A stretch of 64,000 nucleotides of DNA from an uncultured bacterium (GCA_905215645.1 CAJMQS010000007.1:21531-85530), one strand, 5' to 3'. Positions 24,941 to 33,391 are shown, counted from the first letter of the stretch. Program-made: numbers and translations. Notes: a model not told the origin generated them from the letters alone.

Positions 24941-27229
24941 TCAGCTTTCTTTGAACAGATTGATCATGGAACCGGCCAGCAGGGTCTTCCGTTCCGTGTC
25001 GTTGAGGATCTTTAGATCCAGGTGGAGGGTCCGGGTGCTGCCGTCGGTGCCGATCACCGTGGCATCGATGCCCCCCTTGTTTTCCGCCACCACCTGACGG
25101 ATGTTGGGCAGCCAGAGGAATTCGCCCACTTTCAGGTCGATCTCCGGGTCCGGATGGGTGAAGGGCAGCATCCCCCAGTTCACACAGTTGCTCCGGTACC
25201 GTTTGGTGGCATATTCGATGCAGATGTTGGCCAGGCCGCCCAGCACCTTCTGGCAGGAAGCGGCATATTCACGGGCGGATCCGTCCCCAGGCCGTTTGGC
25301 ATAGAGCACGGAACCGATGCCGGTGGTCTCCATGAGGGCATCCAGGTCTTTGTCCACATCAATGCCCACCTGTTTCAGCGGTGTATAGAATCCTTCCACC
25401 GTCTTCCGGTCTCCGGCCAGACGGGCTTTTTCGTAAGCCTGGGCGGCCTTGGCCCGGCCTACGTATTTCGGATCCTTCCGCAGCAGGGTGAATTCGGAAA
25501 TTTTATAAGGGTTGGACCGGTAGGAAGCGGTTTCCCCGGAAGGGATCAGTTCATCAGTGGTGGTCACTTCGTCCCGGATCACCGAAGCCACCTGGAGCAG
25601 CAGGTTGTCAGTGAGATGTTCCATGGCCGGCCAATCCTTGATGAAGGGGCCGTAGACGATTTCCGTGTCCGGCTGTGCTTTGCCGAACCCGTTGTACACC
25701 ACATTGTCGTAGATCTTTTTGTTGAAAGTGAACGCCGGCAGTTCTTCCGGTTGGAACACGTCCTTGATTTCTTCCGCGGAAGTCAGATACCCGCCATTGA
25801 AAGCCGTGGCAGCAATGGACTTGGAGTCCATGAGGGCGGCGGAAGCCACCTGGCCCATGTTCGGTTTGGACCCTTCCCGGTTGGGATAGTTCCGGGTGGA
25901 ATGGCGCAGGACGAAGGCGTTGTTTTCCGGGCAGTCGCTGGCGCCGAAGCAGGGCCCGCAGAAGGCGGTCTTGATCCGGACCCCTTCGGTCATCAAGTCG
26001 TTACTGATGCCAGCCCGGTTCAGTTCCGTGAGCACCGGCTGGGAAGCAGGATAGATATTCAGAGGAAACATGCCCAGGCCCCGTTTTTCCGCCTTAGCCA
26101 CCTGGTCCACATAGGCGATGTTCTCGAAGGAACCGGCGGCGCATCCGGCAATGGCTGCCTGGTCCACCAGGATCCGGCCGTTCTTCTGGATCTTGCTCAT
26201 CATGTCCGGATGGATGTCCGGGTTGTTTTCAAACACCGTCTTGGCATTGTCTTCCACGTATTTCATGTATTTTTCCGGGTTGGCAATCACGTCCTTCAGA
26301 GGGAAAGCATTGGAAGGATGGTAGGGCAGGGCGATCATGGGTTCCACCGTATCCAGGTCGATGTGGATGAAGCTGTCATAAAGGGCCTTGTCTTTGGGAA
26401 CCAGATGCTTGTAGTCCCCTTCCCGATCATGGATCCGGTAATCTTCCCGGACCGTATCGTCGGTTTCCCAGATGGAAGTCAGGCAGGCGGATTCCGTGGT
26501 CATGGTATCGATGCCGTTCCGGAAATCCATGGACAGAGAATGGACCCCAGGGCCCACGAATTCCAGGACTTTGTTCTTTACAAAGCCGTTCTTGAACACG
26601 GCACCGATGAGGGTCAGGGCCACATCCATGGGCCCCACCCAGGCTTTGGGCGCCCCGGTGAGATACACCCCCACCACCTGGGGATATTTCAGTTCATAGG
26701 TCTTGTCCAGCATGGCTTTGGCCACTTCCGGCCCCCCTTCCCCGATAGCCAGACAGCCCTGGCTGCCGTACCGGGTGTGGGAATCGGAAACGATGGCCAT
26801 ACTGCCGCCTTTGACGATCATTTCCCGCATATAGGAATGGATCACCGCTTCATGGGGCGGTACGAAGATGCCCCCGTATTTTTTGCAGATGGTTTCCGCA
26901 TATTTGTGCACATCGGAGTTGATGGTCCCCCCTACGGCACACAGGCAGTTGTGGCAGTTGGTGAACACCGTGGGCACCGGGAACTTTTTCAGTCCGGAAG
27001 CGCAGGCGGTCTGCATGATGCCCACATAGGTGTTGTCATAGACCCCGATGGCGTCGAATTTCAGTTGCAGGTTGCCCGGATCTCCGCTGGTGTTGTGGTC
27101 GGCGATGATCTGGTACGCAATGGTGTTCTTCCGGCCAGCTTCCGGATCCCATTCCGGATGGTCCTTGGCCGGTACAAAGGTTTTGCCCCCGTCCAGGGCA
27201 TAATAGGCTTCATTCACACACTGAATCAT
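24941..27229 (-). CDS. YbhJ-type aconitase-superfamily hydratase
   Basis: 762 residues, matching the length of E. coli YbhJ, an aconitase-family protein of uncertain substrate. Aconitase landmarks: SDSHTRYGSQGC (148-159), cluster cysteines at 363 (AGCAAGSFEN, in place of the usual GSCTN), 424 and 427 (FCGPCFGASDC), and a C-terminal swivel domain ending in YRSNCVNWGMLPF. It should hydrate or dehydrate a tricarboxylic acid through a [4Fe-4S] cluster. AAGGAG is 7 nt before the ATG. In E. coli, ybhJ sits with ybhH (PrpF family) and a carboxylate carrier ybhI, the same trio of families as here, which supports a shared pathway. Confidence 0.85.
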   Translation of the reverse strand: MIQCVNEAYYALDGGKTFVPAKDHPEWDPEAGRKNTIAYQIIADHNTSGDPGNLQLKFDAIGVYDNTYVGIMQTACASGLKKFPVPTVFTNCHNCLCAVGGTINSDVHKYAETICKKYGGIFVPPHEAVIHSYMREMIVKGGSMAIVSDSHTRYGSQGCLAIGEGGPEVAKAMLDKTYELKYPQVVGVYLTGAPKAWVGPMDVALTLIGAVFKNGFVKNKVLEFVGPGVHSLSMDFRNGIDTMTTESACLTSIWETDDTVREDYRIHDREGDYKHLVPKDKALYDSFIHIDLDTVEPMIALPYHPSNAFPLKDVIANPEKYMKYVEDNAKTVFENNPDIHPDMMSKIQKNGRILVDQAAIAGCAAGSFENIAYVDQVAKAEKRGLGMFPLNIYPASQPVLTELNRAGISNDLMTEGVRIKTAFCGPCFGASDCPENNAFVLRHSTRNYPNREGSKPNMGQVASAALMDSKSIAATAFNGGYLTSAEEIKDVFQPEELPAFTFNKKIYDNVVYNGFGKAQPDTEIVYGPFIKDWPAMEHLTDNLLLQVASVIRDEVTTTDELIPSGETASYRSNPYKISEFTLLRKDPKYVGRAKAAQAYEKARLAGDRKTVEGFYTPLKQVGIDVDKDLDALMETTGIGSVLYAKRPGDGSAREYAASCQKVLGGLANICIEYATKRYRSNCVNWGMLPFTHPDPEIDLKVGEFLWLPNIRQVVAENKGGIDATVIGTDGSTRTLHLDLKILNDTERKTLLAGSMINLFKES

Positions 27230-27252
27230 GATTCTTCTCCTTTTCTTTCCCC

Positions 27253-28377
27253 TCAGCGGATATATACAAAACCGTCCATGATCCGGCGGGCCGTGCGGAC
27301 CACGCCGCCCTGGAGCACTTTTTCTCCGTCCATTTTCATCAGCACATCAGTGACCCCGCTGGAGTGGCCCAGCCGGACACAGTCGCTGTCATGATTTCCC
27401 AGGATGTCGCTGACAATGGTCCCAGGGATCTTGGCAGCCGCCCCGGTGGCTACAGCCACGGTCATGGGATAGGCCTTGTGGAGGGCTCCCACGGAAATGG
27501 CCCGGACGCACAGATCCATGTCACCGGCCTTCACCACATTTCCGTCCATGTTTTTGTAATCCTGGGCCGGGCTGACGATGGCCACCTTGGGAGCGGAAGT
27601 GGATTCCGTCCGGGCCTTCATGAAGTCATCCACAAAGCCGAATTTCTGGGCGGTGATGCCCCGGATCCGCTCGATGTGTTCCATCACATCCTTGTTCTGG
27701 TTCAGTTCCGTCAGTTCCGTTCCGGTGATGCCCAGGTCTTTGGCCTTGATGAAGACCACCGGGTTGGAGCAGTCGATCATGGTCACTTCCGCCAGTCCGT
27801 ACCCGGGCACATCGATGGTTTCCTTTTTCAGGCCGGTAGGGAACAGTTTCCCAGTCTTGGCCCCGGCGGGATCTTCGAAATACATGTCGATCCGGGACCC
27901 GGTGCCCGGCACCCCCTGGATCTGGGCATCCCCGTTGACACAAGCTTTCCCGTCCTGGACCCGGACATGTTCTTCGATGACCTTGTTTGTGTTCACATTG
28001 TAGACCCGGACTTTGGTGATCCCTTCCACCGGTTCCACCAGCCCTTCGTCGATAGCATAAGGCCCTACCGCGGAGGAAATGTTCCCGCAGTTGGCGGAAT
28101 CATCCACCCGGGGAATCACAATGTCCACCTGGTAGAAGTGGTAGTCCACGTCGATACCGGGCCGACTGGACTTATTGATCACCGCCACTTTGGAAGTGGA
28201 GCTTACGGTGCCTCCCATGCCATCAATCTGCTTCACATCCGGGGTCCCCATCACCTTCAGGAAGATTTCCGGCCACTGCTTTTCGTCCGCCGGCAGATCC
28301 TCCTTGTGGAAAAAGACCGCCTTGCTGGTGCCGCCTCGCATGTATACACAAGGGAACTTCCGCTGTTTCTGATTCAT
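27253..28377 (-). CDS. PrpF-family isomerase (aconitate/oxalomesaconate type)
   Basis: 374 residues from the ATG at 28377 (MNQKQRKFPCVYMRGGTSK), with AAGGAGG 8 nt upstream; an upstream in-frame ATG lacks such a site. The family active-site marks are GGTSK (Lys19) and SANCGNISSAVG. PrpF proteins move a double bond or switch cis/trans in aconitate-like acids, for example 2-methyl-cis-aconitate or 4-oxalomesaconate. First gene of the operon isomerase, YbhJ-type aconitase, MmgE/PrpD protein, idh2. A trans- to cis-aconitate step is the obvious guess, because the genus is known to use trans-aconitate. Confidence 0.86.
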   Translation of the reverse strand: MNQKQRKFPCVYMRGGTSKAVFFHKEDLPADEKQWPEIFLKVMGTPDVKQIDGMGGTVSSTSKVAVINKSSRPGIDVDYHFYQVDIVIPRVDDSANCGNISSAVGPYAIDEGLVEPVEGITKVRVYNVNTNKVIEEHVRVQDGKACVNGDAQIQGVPGTGSRIDMYFEDPAGAKTGKLFPTGLKKETIDVPGYGLAEVTMIDCSNPVVFIKAKDLGITGTELTELNQNKDVMEHIERIRGITAQKFGFVDDFMKARTESTSAPKVAIVSPAQDYKNMDGNVVKAGDMDLCVRAISVGALHKAYPMTVAVATGAAAKIPGTIVSDILGNHDSDCVRLGHSSGVTDVLMKMDGEKVLQGGVVRTARRIMDGFVYIR

Positions 28378-28427
28378 GGTATTTCCTCCTTCTGACCTAT
28401 GAGCCATTCTCTGTTCTTGTTGTCTCC

Positions 28428-28456
28428 AGTATAGCCCTTTCTTTCCATTATGAAAA
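28428..28456 (-). promoter_or_regulatory. Promoter of the prpF-idh2 operon
   Basis: Minus strand TTTTCA, 17-bp spacer, TATACT. The inverted repeat ATGATA-N13-TATCAT (28457-28481) abuts the -35, the usual place for a LysR activator. Confidence 0.65.
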
Positions 28457-28494
28457 ATGATAGAATATGTTTAAATATCATTCCTATTTGGAAT
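28457..28494. promoter_or_regulatory. Candidate LysR operators between prpF and lysR2
   Basis: Two inverted repeats touch each other: ATGATA-N13-TATCAT (28457-28481) and ATTCC-N5-GGAAT (28480-28494). The second has the T-N11-A spacing and the same 5-5-5 layout as the core of the acn-side box. It lies 20 bp before the lysR2 start, suggesting autoregulation. Confidence 0.6.
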
Positions 28495-28513
28495 ATAGAA
28501 GGGAGTCTTTTAG

Positions 28514-29392
28514 ATGGATGAACGGGATATCCAGATTTTCCAGAGCCTTATGGAAACCCGGAACGTGACCAAAACCGCCCAGGCCCTGTACATGACCCAG
28601 AGTGCCATTACCAAGCGGCTCCACAAACTGGAAGAAGAACTGGGGGCCCCTCTTTTCCTCCGTTCCGTCAAGGGACTGATCCCGGCGCCTTCTGCCGATG
28701 CCATCAGGGAAGAAATGGGACGGCTCCAGGGATCCCTCCAGCGGCTGAAGACCCTGTCCCAGTATGCCCAGGGCCGGATTGCCGGCCATCTGAAGTTCGG
28801 TGTTTCCGTAAACTATGCCCGGTACACCCTGCCACCCCTCCTGAAACAGTACATGACCGACTATCCGGAAGTCCGCATCGACGTGACCACCGGCCAGAGC
28901 CTGGACCTGTTCACCAAGCTCCAGGAAAACCGGCTGTCCATGGCGGTGCTCCGGGGGCATTTTCCCTGGGCGGGGGAAAGCCTGCTGCTCTCTCAGGAAC
29001 GGGTCTATGCGGTGACCAGCCGGGCCAACGAGGGCATGGCCCTGTCCCGGCTCCCCTATATCCACCGGCAGTCGGACAAGCCCTTCATGTCTCGGATCCA
29101 GCGGTGGAAACTGGAGCAACACATTACGGACACCGCCTCCTCCATCCAGGTCAACGATATTTCCACCTGCCTTGCCATGATCACCAGCGGCATCGGCTGG
29201 TCCGTGCTGCCGGAAATCTGCCTGAAGGACCGGGAAGACCTGGTGCTCCAGCCCCTCACCTTCCAGGACGGCACCCCCTTCACCCGTTCCACCTTCGCCC
29301 TGTACCGGGAAGAATACGCCCAGCTGCCCCAGGTGAAGATTTTTTTGGACCTTATTTCTTCCACACCACACACACCGGCGACCCGGCGTTGA
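28514..29392 (+). CDS. LysR-family regulator 2 (divergent from prpF)
   Basis: 292 residues. The winged helix at about 3-60 reads DIQIFQSLMETRNVTKTAQALYMTQSAITKRLHKLEEELG; the effector domain follows from about 90. GAAGGGAG precedes the ATG. It is transcribed away from the prpF operon and is presumably its activator. Its final 41 nt overlap the end of the second lactonase gene on the opposite strand. It is only distantly similar to regulator 1, so the two operons likely answer to different signals. Confidence 0.93.
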   Translation: MDERDIQIFQSLMETRNVTKTAQALYMTQSAITKRLHKLEEELGAPLFLRSVKGLIPAPSADAIREEMGRLQGSLQRLKTLSQYAQGRIAGHLKFGVSVNYARYTLPPLLKQYMTDYPEVRIDVTTGQSLDLFTKLQENRLSMAVLRGHFPWAGESLLLSQERVYAVTSRANEGMALSRLPYIHRQSDKPFMSRIQRWKLEQHITDTASSIQVNDISTCLAMITSGIGWSVLPEICLKDREDLVLQPLTFQDGTPFTRSTFALYREEYAQLPQVKIFLDLISSTPHTPATRR

Positions 29393-30392
29393 TCTGTTTT
29401 TCTTCCCGTTCCAGAGTCCCGTCTTCCTGGATCTGGAAAACCGTAAGGGTGTGGGTCAGTTCGTTGGCGGCCACCAGGCGTTTTCCTCCCGGTTCCAGGT
29501 CCAGGAACCGGGGCTGTTTCCCTTCCGTGGGCAGGTTCTGCCGGAAGGCCAGCCGTCCCGTTTCCGGATCGATGGCAAGCACCGTCACCGAATCATGGGT
29601 CCGGTTGGACACATACACGGCCTTCCCTTCCGGGCCCATAACGATGCCGCTGGCCCAGCCAGGCCCGAAATAGTCATCGGGCAGTGTGGTGACCATCTGC
29701 CGGGGTTCCAGGGTCCCGGTGGTTTCATCGAAATGGAAGAAAATGGCGGTGCTGTCCTTTTCGTTCACCAGATACACCCATTTTCCGTTGGGATGGATGG
29801 CCACATGCCGGGGTTCCGCCCCTTTCCGTGCCGTCCACACAAAGGCTTCCTCCAGGTGGTTGTCCTGAGGATTGATGGCATAGACTTCCACCTTCCCCAC
29901 TCCATGTTCCCGGCCCTGGCAGGGTACCAGCAGCCACTTTCCATCCGGATGGAGACATACCTGGTGGGGATGGGAAATGTACCCGTGGCCGGGCTCACCA
30001 GGAACGAACAGAACCTGCCGGACCTGGCCCAGCCTCCCGTCCTGTTCCAGGGCCAGCCGGGCAATACTGCCCGTTTCCAGGTTGGCCACATACAGGCTTT
30101 GGCCGTTGGGACTTGCCACCAGATGGACTGGATTGGTGCCGTAGCTGGAAACGGAATTCAGTTCCGTCAGTTTTCCGTCTTCCCCCACCTGGAAGGCGGT
30201 GACCGTACTGTAATCTCCATGGACCGCATAAAGCCGGTCCTTTTTTTCATTCAGGCAAAGATAAGAGGGATTGGGGCCGCAGGACAGGGTCTGGATCTTT
30301 TCCCATTCTGTTCCCGCCCGGCGGTACACGGTGATTCCTTCTCCCAGGGCTTTTCTTTCTTTGGTGGTTCTGGATCCGATATAGGCAAACAT
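29352..30392 (-). CDS. Beta-propeller lactonase-family protein, cytoplasmic form
   Basis: 346 residues starting MFAYIGSRTTKERKALGEGITVY, with no signal peptide. Seven-bladed propeller of the lactonase family; conserved segments HPHQVCLHPDGKWLLVPCQG, EPRHVAIHPNGKWVYLVNEKD and GWASGIVMGPEGKAVYVSNRTHDS match the paralogue at 17890-19110 in order but with many changes. The family includes 6-phosphogluconolactonase and the fungal carboxymuconate lactonising enzyme. It follows the second MatC-type carrier by 15 nt and forms a two-gene operon with it. The substrate is unknown; a sugar-phosphate lactone cannot be excluded. Confidence 0.84.
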   Translation of the reverse strand: MFAYIGSRTTKERKALGEGITVYRRAGTEWEKIQTLSCGPNPSYLCLNEKKDRLYAVHGDYSTVTAFQVGEDGKLTELNSVSSYGTNPVHLVASPNGQSLYVANLETGSIARLALEQDGRLGQVRQVLFVPGEPGHGYISHPHQVCLHPDGKWLLVPCQGREHGVGKVEVYAINPQDNHLEEAFVWTARKGAEPRHVAIHPNGKWVYLVNEKDSTAIFFHFDETTGTLEPRQMVTTLPDDYFGPGWASGIVMGPEGKAVYVSNRTHDSVTVLAIDPETGRLAFRQNLPTEGKQPRFLDLEPGGKRLVAANELTHTLTVFQIQEDGTLEREEKQINAGSPVCVVWKK

Positions 30393-30407
30393 AGTATTCC
30401 TCCTCCA

Positions 30408-31658
30408 TCATTGTAAAAAGGACAGGCCGCCGGCCAGGGTGAACAGGAAAATAATGGCCACACACATGGCAGACACCCCGAACAGTCGGGCAAACAAGGA
30501 CGTATCGTTTTCCTTCCCGCTTTTTTCCTGGGCGCAGCTGGCCATCACCAGGGAACCCCCGGTGGACATGGGACTGATCCCTGCCACCGTGGCCGAGCAC
30601 ACAATGGCCGCCACCATCTGGATCAGAGAGGCACCCCCTACATTGGCCGCCACTTTGGGCACCGTGGGAATTAAGGTGGGGAACACCACTCCGTTGGCAC
30701 TGGAGAACCAGGACATGATGCCTCCTGTAAGCCCCATAAGGGCCGGGGCGGTGGCCGGACTCATGAAGGAGGCCAAACCCCGGGCCAGAAGATCGATGCC
30801 TCCCAGCAGCTTCACTGCGTTCATCAGCACACTGATGCCGCAGATCAGAATCAGAGTGTTCCAGGGCAGGCTTTTCACCGCTTTCTTTTCATCCACTTTT
30901 CCGGTGAACAGCAGGATCAGGGCCAGCAGGAAACATACGAATCCCACATCCTGGGAAAAGCCCACCACGGAAACGAACAGGGCTGCGATCAGTGCCAGGC
31001 TCAGTTTCTGCTGTCCGTCAAAGACAATGGGTTCCGGGGCACTCTGGACCGGCTGTCCACGGAGTTTCCAGCCTTTGAACACCAGATAGGTCACCAGGGC
31101 GCACAGAGCATTGGCGGCAGTGACTCCGGCAAAGATGGCCATTCCCGGCATGGGGATCTTCATCTGGCCCAGCAGGTCCCCCACAATGATCCCGGTGAGG
31201 GCAATGGGAGAAGCGGTCCCTCCCACTGCTCCCAGGATAGCCATGGCGCCCATGAGGATGGGACTGGCATCCAGATGGAAGGCCAGGGGCACCGCAAACA
31301 GCACCATCACCGTCTGGACGCTGATGGCCCCAGGGCCGATGGCGGACAGGACGAAGCTCACCAGATAGATCACAATGGGCACCAAGAACACTTTGGTGCC
31401 GCAAAGCCGGGTCAGCTTTTTGGATGCCTTGTCCAGGGTCCCATTTTCCTGGAGCAGGGCAAAGAAGAACATGGTCCCCAGCAAGGTCAGGAACAGTTTG
31501 CCAGGAAAACCCCCGTACAGTTTCCCCACCGGCAGTTTTCCCAGTTTTCCCAGGACCAGCACGGCCCCCAGGCTGATCAGTCCCACATTGGATTTTTTCA
31601 CGAACCCCAAGGCTATGGCTCCGAACAGAAACACCAGTGCAACAAATGATATGGACAT
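30408..31658 (-). CDS. MatC-type di/tricarboxylate carrier, copy 2
   Basis: 416 residues and about 11-12 membrane segments, starting with LFGAIALGFVKKSNVGLISLGAVLVLGKLG. It has the same two symmetry-related loops as copy 1 (GPGAISVQTVMVLFAVP, and NGVVFPTLIPTV with GISPMSTGGSLVMAS). Expected to take up a di- or tricarboxylate. GGGGGAG precedes the ATG. First gene of a two-gene unit with lactonase 2; its own promoter lies in the gap to the M29 gene. Confidence 0.82.
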   Translation of the reverse strand: MSISFVALVFLFGAIALGFVKKSNVGLISLGAVLVLGKLGKLPVGKLYGGFPGKLFLTLLGTMFFFALLQENGTLDKASKKLTRLCGTKVFLVPIVIYLVSFVLSAIGPGAISVQTVMVLFAVPLAFHLDASPILMGAMAILGAVGGTASPIALTGIIVGDLLGQMKIPMPGMAIFAGVTAANALCALVTYLVFKGWKLRGQPVQSAPEPIVFDGQQKLSLALIAALFVSVVGFSQDVGFVCFLLALILLFTGKVDEKKAVKSLPWNTLILICGISVLMNAVKLLGGIDLLARGLASFMSPATAPALMGLTGGIMSWFSSANGVVFPTLIPTVPKVAANVGGASLIQMVAAIVCSATVAGISPMSTGGSLVMASCAQEKSGKENDTSLFARLFGVSAMCVAIIFLFTLAGGLSFLQ

Positions 31659-31733
31659 GATACTCCCCCTTTGGATCAGAAAAGGCTCCGGGAGCCATTT
31701 CTTTCAGATTATTCCGAATCCGTTGCTGATTCC

Positions 31734-31762
31734 ATTATAAGGAAGACAAGTCATTCTGAAAA
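31734..31762 (-). promoter_or_regulatory. Promoter of the carrier 2/lactonase 2 operon
   Basis: Minus strand TTTTCA, 17-bp spacer, TATAAT. The -35 is the same as in the prpF promoter. An imperfect repeat TCATT-N6-AATGA (31751-31766) overlaps the -35. Confidence 0.6.
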
Positions 31763-31767
31763 ATGAA

Positions 31768-31809
31768 TAAAAAGAGCCATTTTCCATTCCCTTGGAGAAT
31801 CATGGCTCT
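31768..31809 (-). terminator. Hairpin in the gap between carrier 2 and the M29 gene
   Basis: Arms AGAGCCAT (31773-31780) and ATGGCTCT (31802-31809) with extra pairing inside; on the minus strand it is followed by TTTTTAT. It lies upstream of both divergent genes, so it may insulate them rather than end a known transcript. A TATAAT at 31826-31831 is the likely -10 for the M29 gene. Confidence 0.5.
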
Positions 31810-31866
31810 GTTCCTGTTTTTCCGCTATAATAGATTCATACTGATACTGCAAAGGAGAGATTTTCC

Positions 31867-33108
31867 ATGGATATACAAGAAACCCTGAAGCGGCAGCTGC
31901 CTTTGTACGCCCGGGTGCTGGTGAAAAAAGGGATCTGCCTCCAGAAGGACCAAATCCTGGTGATCAATGCCCCGGTGGAGGCCAGCTTCTTCGCCACCTT
32001 GCTTACGAAAGAGGCCTACCAGGCCGGTGCTTCCCAGGTGGTGTTCAACTGGTACTGCAATGGGACCACCCGGCTCCGGTACGAATATGAGACCCAAGAC
32101 AAGTTCGAATCCGTTCCCCACTGGCGCAGCGAATTCAACCTATCCTACTACCGGAAGGGAGCGGCCTTCCTGAGCCTGATCTCCGCCGATCCCTATGCCA
32201 TGAAGGACATCGACCGGAAAAAGATCATGGCCTGGCAAAAGGCGTTCCACCAGGCGGTGAAGGAGTATTCCGACGGGATGATGGCTTCCAAGACCAATTG
32301 GCTGGTAGCTGCCGTCCCCAGTACCGTTTGGGCCAGCCTGCTGTATCCGGATCTGCCGGAACAGGAAGGAAGGGACCGGCTGTGGATCCAGCTGTTGGAT
32401 GCGGCCCGGTGCCTGGGAGAAGACCCCTTGGCCGACTGGGACCAGCACCTGGCAGAGCTGAAACAGCGCCGGGAATGGCTGACCGCCCAGCAGTTCACTG
32501 CCCTGGAATATGAAAACAGACTGGGCACCCATCTGACCGTGGGCCTGCCGGACCGTCACATCTGGCAGGGAGGCGCCGAAAGCACCGGCCGGGGCTTTTT
32601 GTTCAATGCCAACATCCCCACGGAAGAAGTCTATACCGCCCCCCAGGCAGACCGGGTGGACGGTGTGGTGTACAGTACCCGGCCGCTGGTATACAGCGGC
32701 AATCTCATCGAAAATTTCCGGCTGACCTTTAAAAACGGAAAAGTGGTAGAAGCCACTGCAGAAAAAGGCGAGGAGATCCTGAAAGACCTGTTGAAAATGG
32801 ACGAAGGAGCCTGCCGGCTGGGAGAAGTGGCTCTCATTCCCTACCACTCCCCCATTTCCCTTATGGACAAAGTTTTCTACGAAACCCTCCTGGATGAAAA
32901 CGCCTCCTGCCACCTGGCCCTGGGAGATGCCTATCCCACCTGTGTGGAAAAAGGGGCGGACATAAGCGAGGAAGAACAGAAAAAAGTCGGCCTCAACGAT
33001 TCCATGATCCACGTGGACTTCATGGTGGGCAGCCCGGACCTTATCATCACCGGGATCCGAAAAGACGGTACACGGGTGCCGGTGTTCGTGAACGGGGATT
33101 GGGCGTAA
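31867..33108 (+). CDS. M29-family metallo-aminopeptidase
   Basis: 413 residues, usual length for thermophilic-type aminopeptidase (AmpS/AmpT). The likely metal ligands of the family are present: Glu in NIPTEEVYTAP, Glu in RLGEVALIP, His in ENASCHLALGDAYP, and His-x-Asp in DSMIHVDFMVG. It removes N-terminal residues from peptides in the cytoplasm, fitting an amino-acid fermenter. AAGGAGAG precedes the ATG. Monocistronic; its terminator is hairpin H1 of repeat copy B. Confidence 0.92.
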   Translation: MDIQETLKRQLPLYARVLVKKGICLQKDQILVINAPVEASFFATLLTKEAYQAGASQVVFNWYCNGTTRLRYEYETQDKFESVPHWRSEFNLSYYRKGAAFLSLISADPYAMKDIDRKKIMAWQKAFHQAVKEYSDGMMASKTNWLVAAVPSTVWASLLYPDLPEQEGRDRLWIQLLDAARCLGEDPLADWDQHLAELKQRREWLTAQQFTALEYENRLGTHLTVGLPDRHIWQGGAESTGRGFLFNANIPTEEVYTAPQADRVDGVVYSTRPLVYSGNLIENFRLTFKNGKVVEATAEKGEEILKDLLKMDEGACRLGEVALIPYHSPISLMDKVFYETLLDENASCHLALGDAYPTCVEKGADISEEEQKKVGLNDSMIHVDFMVGSPDLIITGIRKDGTRVPVFVNGDWA

Positions 33109-33140
33109 AAAAGGGGCTGCTGCATGGGCAGCAGCCCCTT
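33107..33140 (+). terminator. Terminator-like hairpin after the M29 gene
   Basis: Perfect 13-bp stem (AAGGGGCTGCTGC / GCAGCAGCCCCTT), 4-nt loop, starting 2 nt after the stop codon. It is also the left-end hairpin of repeat copy B; there is no good T run after it, only TTAGTC. Confidence 0.65.
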
Positions 33141-33382
33141 AGTCGGAAGTCAGGAGTCTGAAGTCGGAAGCCTCAGGACAGGATCCGCCTGGCTGGACGG
33201 ATCCTTTTGATTATGTAAAACCAGAATCGAAATCAATCTGAGCAATCATTTCGTCCAAAGGTTCTACATATTCAAAAATTTGCATGCAAATTTAACATTC
33301 GGCTCCAGACTTCAGACTCCAGACTTGAGCCGCTACGCGGCTCTACAGCTAGGGGGTATTGCACGCAACGTGCAACACCCCC
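33111..33382 (+). repeat. Interspersed multi-hairpin repeat, copy B (full)
   Basis: Same element as copy A in plus orientation. H1 at 33111-33140, H2 at 33181-33204 (GGATCCG arms followed by TTTTGATT), H3 at 33215-33267 (GTAAAACC/GGTTCTAC with inner CGAAAT/ATTTCG), H4 AAATTTGC-AT-GCAAATTT, H5 GAGCCGC-TAC-GCGGCTC, H6 at 33352-33382. The tract AGTCTGAAGTC near 33155 is exactly complementary to GACTTCAGACT near 33310, giving a long-range closing stem. It lies between two convergent genes and ends 10 nt before the dioxygenase stop. Confidence 0.92.
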
Positions 33383-33391
33383 CCCTTCTTT

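Noticed and set aside
25022..27394. A 790-codon plus-strand open frame
   Set aside because: Mirror frame of the YbhJ-type aconitase gene; His/Gly-rich composition typical of antisense frames here.
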